A DNA stretch of 15,007 nucleotides, taken from contig DATBFY010000035.1 in NCBI GenBank assembly GCA_036558265.1, positions 1 through 15,007 of the forward strand, read 5' to 3'. The notes below the pieces were generated by a model. It was given only the letters and a program-made list of their open reading frames with translations. It had not been told where the DNA came from and did not search any database. Position numbers and translations under genes: made by a program. The DNA comes from RYN-433 sp036558265 (GTDB lineage Bacteria; Planctomycetota; Phycisphaerae; Tepidisphaerales; Tepidisphaeraceae). Position 1 is the stretch's first letter. Each line of letters opens with the position of its first letter. Positions 13,074 through 15,007 of this stretch are shown here, one piece after another.

Positions 13074-14622
13074 GGGCCACCTCCGGCGTGGCGCGTGCGA
13101 CCGTCGTCGCCGGACCGACGTCCCCTGCCGGAAGGCAAACGGTGAACACGCTTCCGCGGCCGGGCTCGGATTCGACCTCGACCTGGCCGCCGAGCACGGC
13201 GACACATTTCTTGACCACGGCCAGGCCGATGCCGGTGCCCGGCACGTCTTCCTGGGCGTGCAGGCGCTGGAAGATGTTGAAGATCGCCTGGTGGTGTTCG
13301 GCGTCAATCCCGATGCCGTTGTCGGCGACGCGGATCAGGAGACGCTCGTCCTCGCGTTCACAGGTGACGCGGACGAGTGGCGGAACGCCCGGGCGGTGGT
13401 ACGCGATCGCGTTCTCGATCAGGTTCGTGAGCACCTGGCGGAGCAGGGTGGGATCGCTGGCGATCGCGGGCGCCTGTTCGGGTAGGTCGATCGTGGCGCC
13501 GGCAAGCGCCGCGCGCGCCGCCAGGTCCGCCGACACCTCGTCGAGCAGCGCTGCCAGGTCCACCCGCCGGGGCGTGATGTCGCGGCGGCCGACCTTGGCA
13601 TAATTGAGCAAGTCGTCGATCAGGCGGTTCATGTGGTCGCCGGCGCGGCGGATGTGACCGAGATACTTCTGCCCCCCCGGGGGCAGCGCCTGGGCGTGCC
13701 GGCGCGAGAGGATACCGGCGAACCCGCAGATCGCCCGCAGCGGGGCGCGCAGGTCGTGAGAGACCGAATAGGCGAACGACTCGAGCTCCTCGACGGCGCG
13801 GCGAAGCTGGGCCGTGCGGTCGTTCACCGCCCGCTCGAGGTCGGCATTGCGAAGGCGGTCGGCCTCGTGCAGTCGGGAGAGCTCGCAAAGCTGCTCCTCG
13901 ATCTGCCGCTGCATCCGCTTGCGGCCGCTGAGGTCGCGGATGACGACGACCTGACCGGGGCCACCGCCCTCGAGCTCGACGCGTCCGGCGACGACCTCGG
14001 CGTCGAATGCGGCGCCGTCGCAGGCGATCCACCGCTCTTCGATCAGGTCCACGTGCGGCGCGCCGGCGACCAGCTCCGCGATCCGCTGCCGTGCGATCGC
14101 GTGGTAATCGGGGTGCACCAGCTCCTGCGCGGTCAGGCCGACCAGCTCGTCGGACGTTTGAGCGCGGAACAACCGGGCGGCGGCGGGGTTCGCATATTCG
14201 ACCCGCTCGCCCCGGACCAACAGGATGCCGTAGGGGACAGTCTGCACCAGCGCCTCGAATCGTGCCTCGCTGGCCGCCAGGCTCCGGTCCGCCCGCGCCT
14301 TGAGGATGCCGACCAGCACGGCGGTGGCGGGGGCGCTGATCAACACGGTCGTCAGTCGAATCGCGTCTTCCAGGCTATAGTGGAACGCTTGCCCCGGCCG
14401 CGAATACGACAACATGACCGAGCCGCAAACGAGCACGGCGGCCGCCAGGCCTGACGGAAACCCGCCCAGGAACGCGCAACACGCCACCGCGAGGACGTAA
14501 AACACCCGCGGGTTCGGGATGTAAATGATGTTACGTGAGAACCACTCAAACACGCCCATGACGAGCAGGGCGGCAGCGGCTCCCATGCAGGCCTTAAGCC
14601 AAGGGGGACGCTTGGAGGACAT
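13063..14622 (-). CDS. Membrane PAS sensor histidine kinase, phytochrome-like transmitter
   Basis: This frame encodes 519 residues, with ATG at 14622 and TGA at 13063-13065. Hydrophobic segments at about 11-26, 40-72 (one or two helices) and 88-106 form an N-terminal membrane module of DUF4118/MASE-like shape with short loops. A PAS domain follows at about 118-235 (FEALVQTVPYGILLV, VEYANPAAARLF, VVIRDLSGRKR). Then comes a coiled-coil-like helix (LCELSRLHEADRLRNADLERAV) and a HisKA box SVSHDLRAPLRAI with phospho-His289. The ATPase has the N box LTNLIENAI, DNGIGI, an IFQRLHAQEDVPGTGIGL lid and a standard C-terminus. The DHp resembles Cph1/bacteriophytochrome kinases, which usually signal to stand-alone receivers. 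As the first gene of the operon, it plausibly phosphorylates the receiver of the second kinase. The stimulus is unknown; cofactor binding by the PAS domain cannot be judged. No good ribosome site precedes the ATG. Confidence 0.92.
   Translation of the reverse strand: MSSKRPPWLKACMGAAAALLVMGVFEWFSRNIIYIPNPRVFYVLAVACCAFLGGFPSGLAAAVLVCGSVMLSYSRPGQAFHYSLEDAIRLTTVLISAPATAVLVGILKARADRSLAASEARFEALVQTVPYGILLVRGERVEYANPAAARLFRAQTSDELVGLTAQELVHPDYHAIARQRIAELVAGAPHVDLIEERWIACDGAAFDAEVVAGRVELEGGGPGQVVVIRDLSGRKRMQRQIEEQLCELSRLHEADRLRNADLERAVNDRTAQLRRAVEELESFAYSVSHDLRAPLRAICGFAGILSRRHAQALPPGGQKYLGHIRRAGDHMNRLIDDLLNYAKVGRRDITPRRVDLAALLDEVSADLAARAALAGATIDLPEQAPAIASDPTLLRQVLTNLIENAIAYHRPGVPPLVRVTCEREDERLLIRVADNGIGIDAEHHQAIFNIFQRLHAQEDVPGTGIGLAVVKKCVAVLGGQVEVESEPGRGSVFTVCLPAGDVGPATTVARATPEVAHVS
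13079..13084 (-). promoter_or_regulatory. Ribosome binding site fixing the REC-PAS kinase start
   Basis: ACCTCC on the + strand gives GGAGGT on the coding strand, 5 bases before the ATG at 13073. It lies inside the 3' end of the upstream kinase gene and decides the start against the much longer open frame to 13307. Confidence 0.75.
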
Positions 14623-14771
14623 TTAACGGAGCTTTTATCGGATAAAGGTATGAAAATGAAGCGGCAGGAGCACCTTTCCGGTCAAATCCGCGCAAGAATT
14701 GACCAAACTTCCGATTGTTTGACCTCCTTCCGCAATTTAAGCTCAATCTCACGTCACTTTCACTAAATGTC
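14623..14771. promoter_or_regulatory. Divergent regulatory region, kinase operon / DUF1501 gene
   Basis: 149 bases of AT-richer DNA between divergent starts. It contains an odd palindrome TTTATC-G-GATAAA (14634-14646) within 25 bases of the kinase ATG. It also contains three TTGACC words: reverse at 14680-14685, forward at 14699-14704 and 14719-14724, with centres 19 and 20 bases apart. The word could serve as -35 elements or as repeated binding sites. No well-spaced -10 was found for either direction, so no promoter is assigned precisely. Confidence 0.4.
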
Positions 14772-15007
14772 ATGATTCGATGGATTTCCCGCGCCTCCAC
14801 CACCACCTGCGACGGCCTCACCCGCCGGGACCTGCTCCACGCCGGAGCGCTGGGGGCGCTCGGGCTGACGCTCGGACATTTTGGCGCTCTTAAAGCACTG
14901 GGAGCGGTGAAGAAGGATCACGACGAACGCTCCTGCATCATGATCTTCAACTTGGGGGCTCCGAGCACCCTCGACCTGTTTGACCCCAAGCCCGACGCCC
15001 CGGCCGA
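14772..15007 (+). CDS. DUF1501 family protein, Tat-exported (3' partial)
   Basis: ATG at 14772 opens a frame that runs to the window edge, giving 78 codons. The N-terminus carries a twin-arginine signal: CDGLTRRDLLHAGALGALGLTLGHFG, with RR at residues 18-19 followed by a hydrophobic stretch, so folded export through Tat is expected. After the signal comes SCIMIFNLGAPSTLDLFDPKPDAP, which matches the DUF1501 start (typically SxIxIxxxGGPSxxDxFDPKP). This family is abundant in Planctomycetota, is related to sulfatase/alkaline-phosphatase-like folds, and has no established activity. It often pairs with DUF1549/DUF1553 cytochrome-like proteins, but none is visible upstream here. No Shine-Dalgarno stands out. 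It diverges from the kinase operon. The canonical Gly-Gly before PS is Gly-Ala here. Confidence 0.88.
   Translation, partial: MIRWISRASTTTCDGLTRRDLLHAGALGALGLTLGHFGALKALGAVKKDHDERSCIMIFNLGAPSTLDLFDPKPDAPA

Noticed and set aside
11511..13145. Long + strand open frame (544 codons) opposite the REC-PAS kinase
   Set aside because: It is antisense to a complete kinase and its translation is low-complexity Val/Asp/Gly/Arg-rich.
13074..13307. Upstream extension of the REC-PAS kinase frame
   Set aside because: It overlaps the first kinase by more than 240 bases in another frame, has Arg/Ser-rich non-coding composition, and a strong GGAGGT sits right before the ATG at 13073.

Overview
The window reads as chromosomal DNA from a GC-rich member of the Planctomycetota, probably a Phycisphaerae/Tepidisphaerales-type organism. 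The phylum is inferred from gene families recalled from memory, not from a search. The markers are a Tat-targeted DUF1501 protein, three proteins with the N-terminal LEPR-XLL-type motif (LExRxLxS), a small membrane protein ending in a CxxCGYDLRATPxRCPxCG zinc ribbon, PA14 and RTX-type surface proteins, and intergenic spaces full of short dispersed palindromic repeats. No rRNA, tRNA, CRISPR array, transposase or phage gene was seen.

Layout. (1) 1-2033, + strand: the 3' part of a large secreted-type protein with three tandem PA14 domains followed by a beta-helix-like domain, ended by a convincing intrinsic terminator at 2138-2175. (2) 2034-2733: gene-poor spacer with a long imperfect palindrome. 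(3) 2734-3501, - strand: a membrane-anchored protein of unknown function. (4) 3930-9739: a cluster of exported or surface-type genes. These are a cyclophilin with an LEPR-XLL-like N-terminus (-), a divergent LEPR-XLL/RTX/glycoside-hydrolase-like fusion (+), a convergent NPP/alkaline-phosphatase-family phosphodiesterase (-), and a divergent LEPR-XLL/RTX repeat protein (+). (5) 9740-10881: repeats flanking the zinc-ribbon membrane protein (-). (6) 10882-14622, - strand: a tightly overlapping three-gene signalling operon, transcribed in the order membrane PAS histidine kinase, REC-PAS histidine kinase, FixJ/NarL-type response regulator. (7) From 14772, + strand: the first 78 codons of a DUF1501 protein, divergent from the kinase operon.

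How the genes fit together. Much of the window encodes envelope or extracellular proteins for carbohydrate binding or processing, phosphoester cleavage, surface protein folding and Ca-binding repeat structures. Next to it sits a regulatory operon that looks like a phosphorelay. The most distinctive theme is the shared N-terminal LExRxLxS motif on three otherwise unrelated proteins that lack a canonical hydrophobic signal peptide. It looks like a common sorting tag. The sequence does not reveal the regulon of the kinase operon; the divergent DUF1501 gene is only the nearest candidate.
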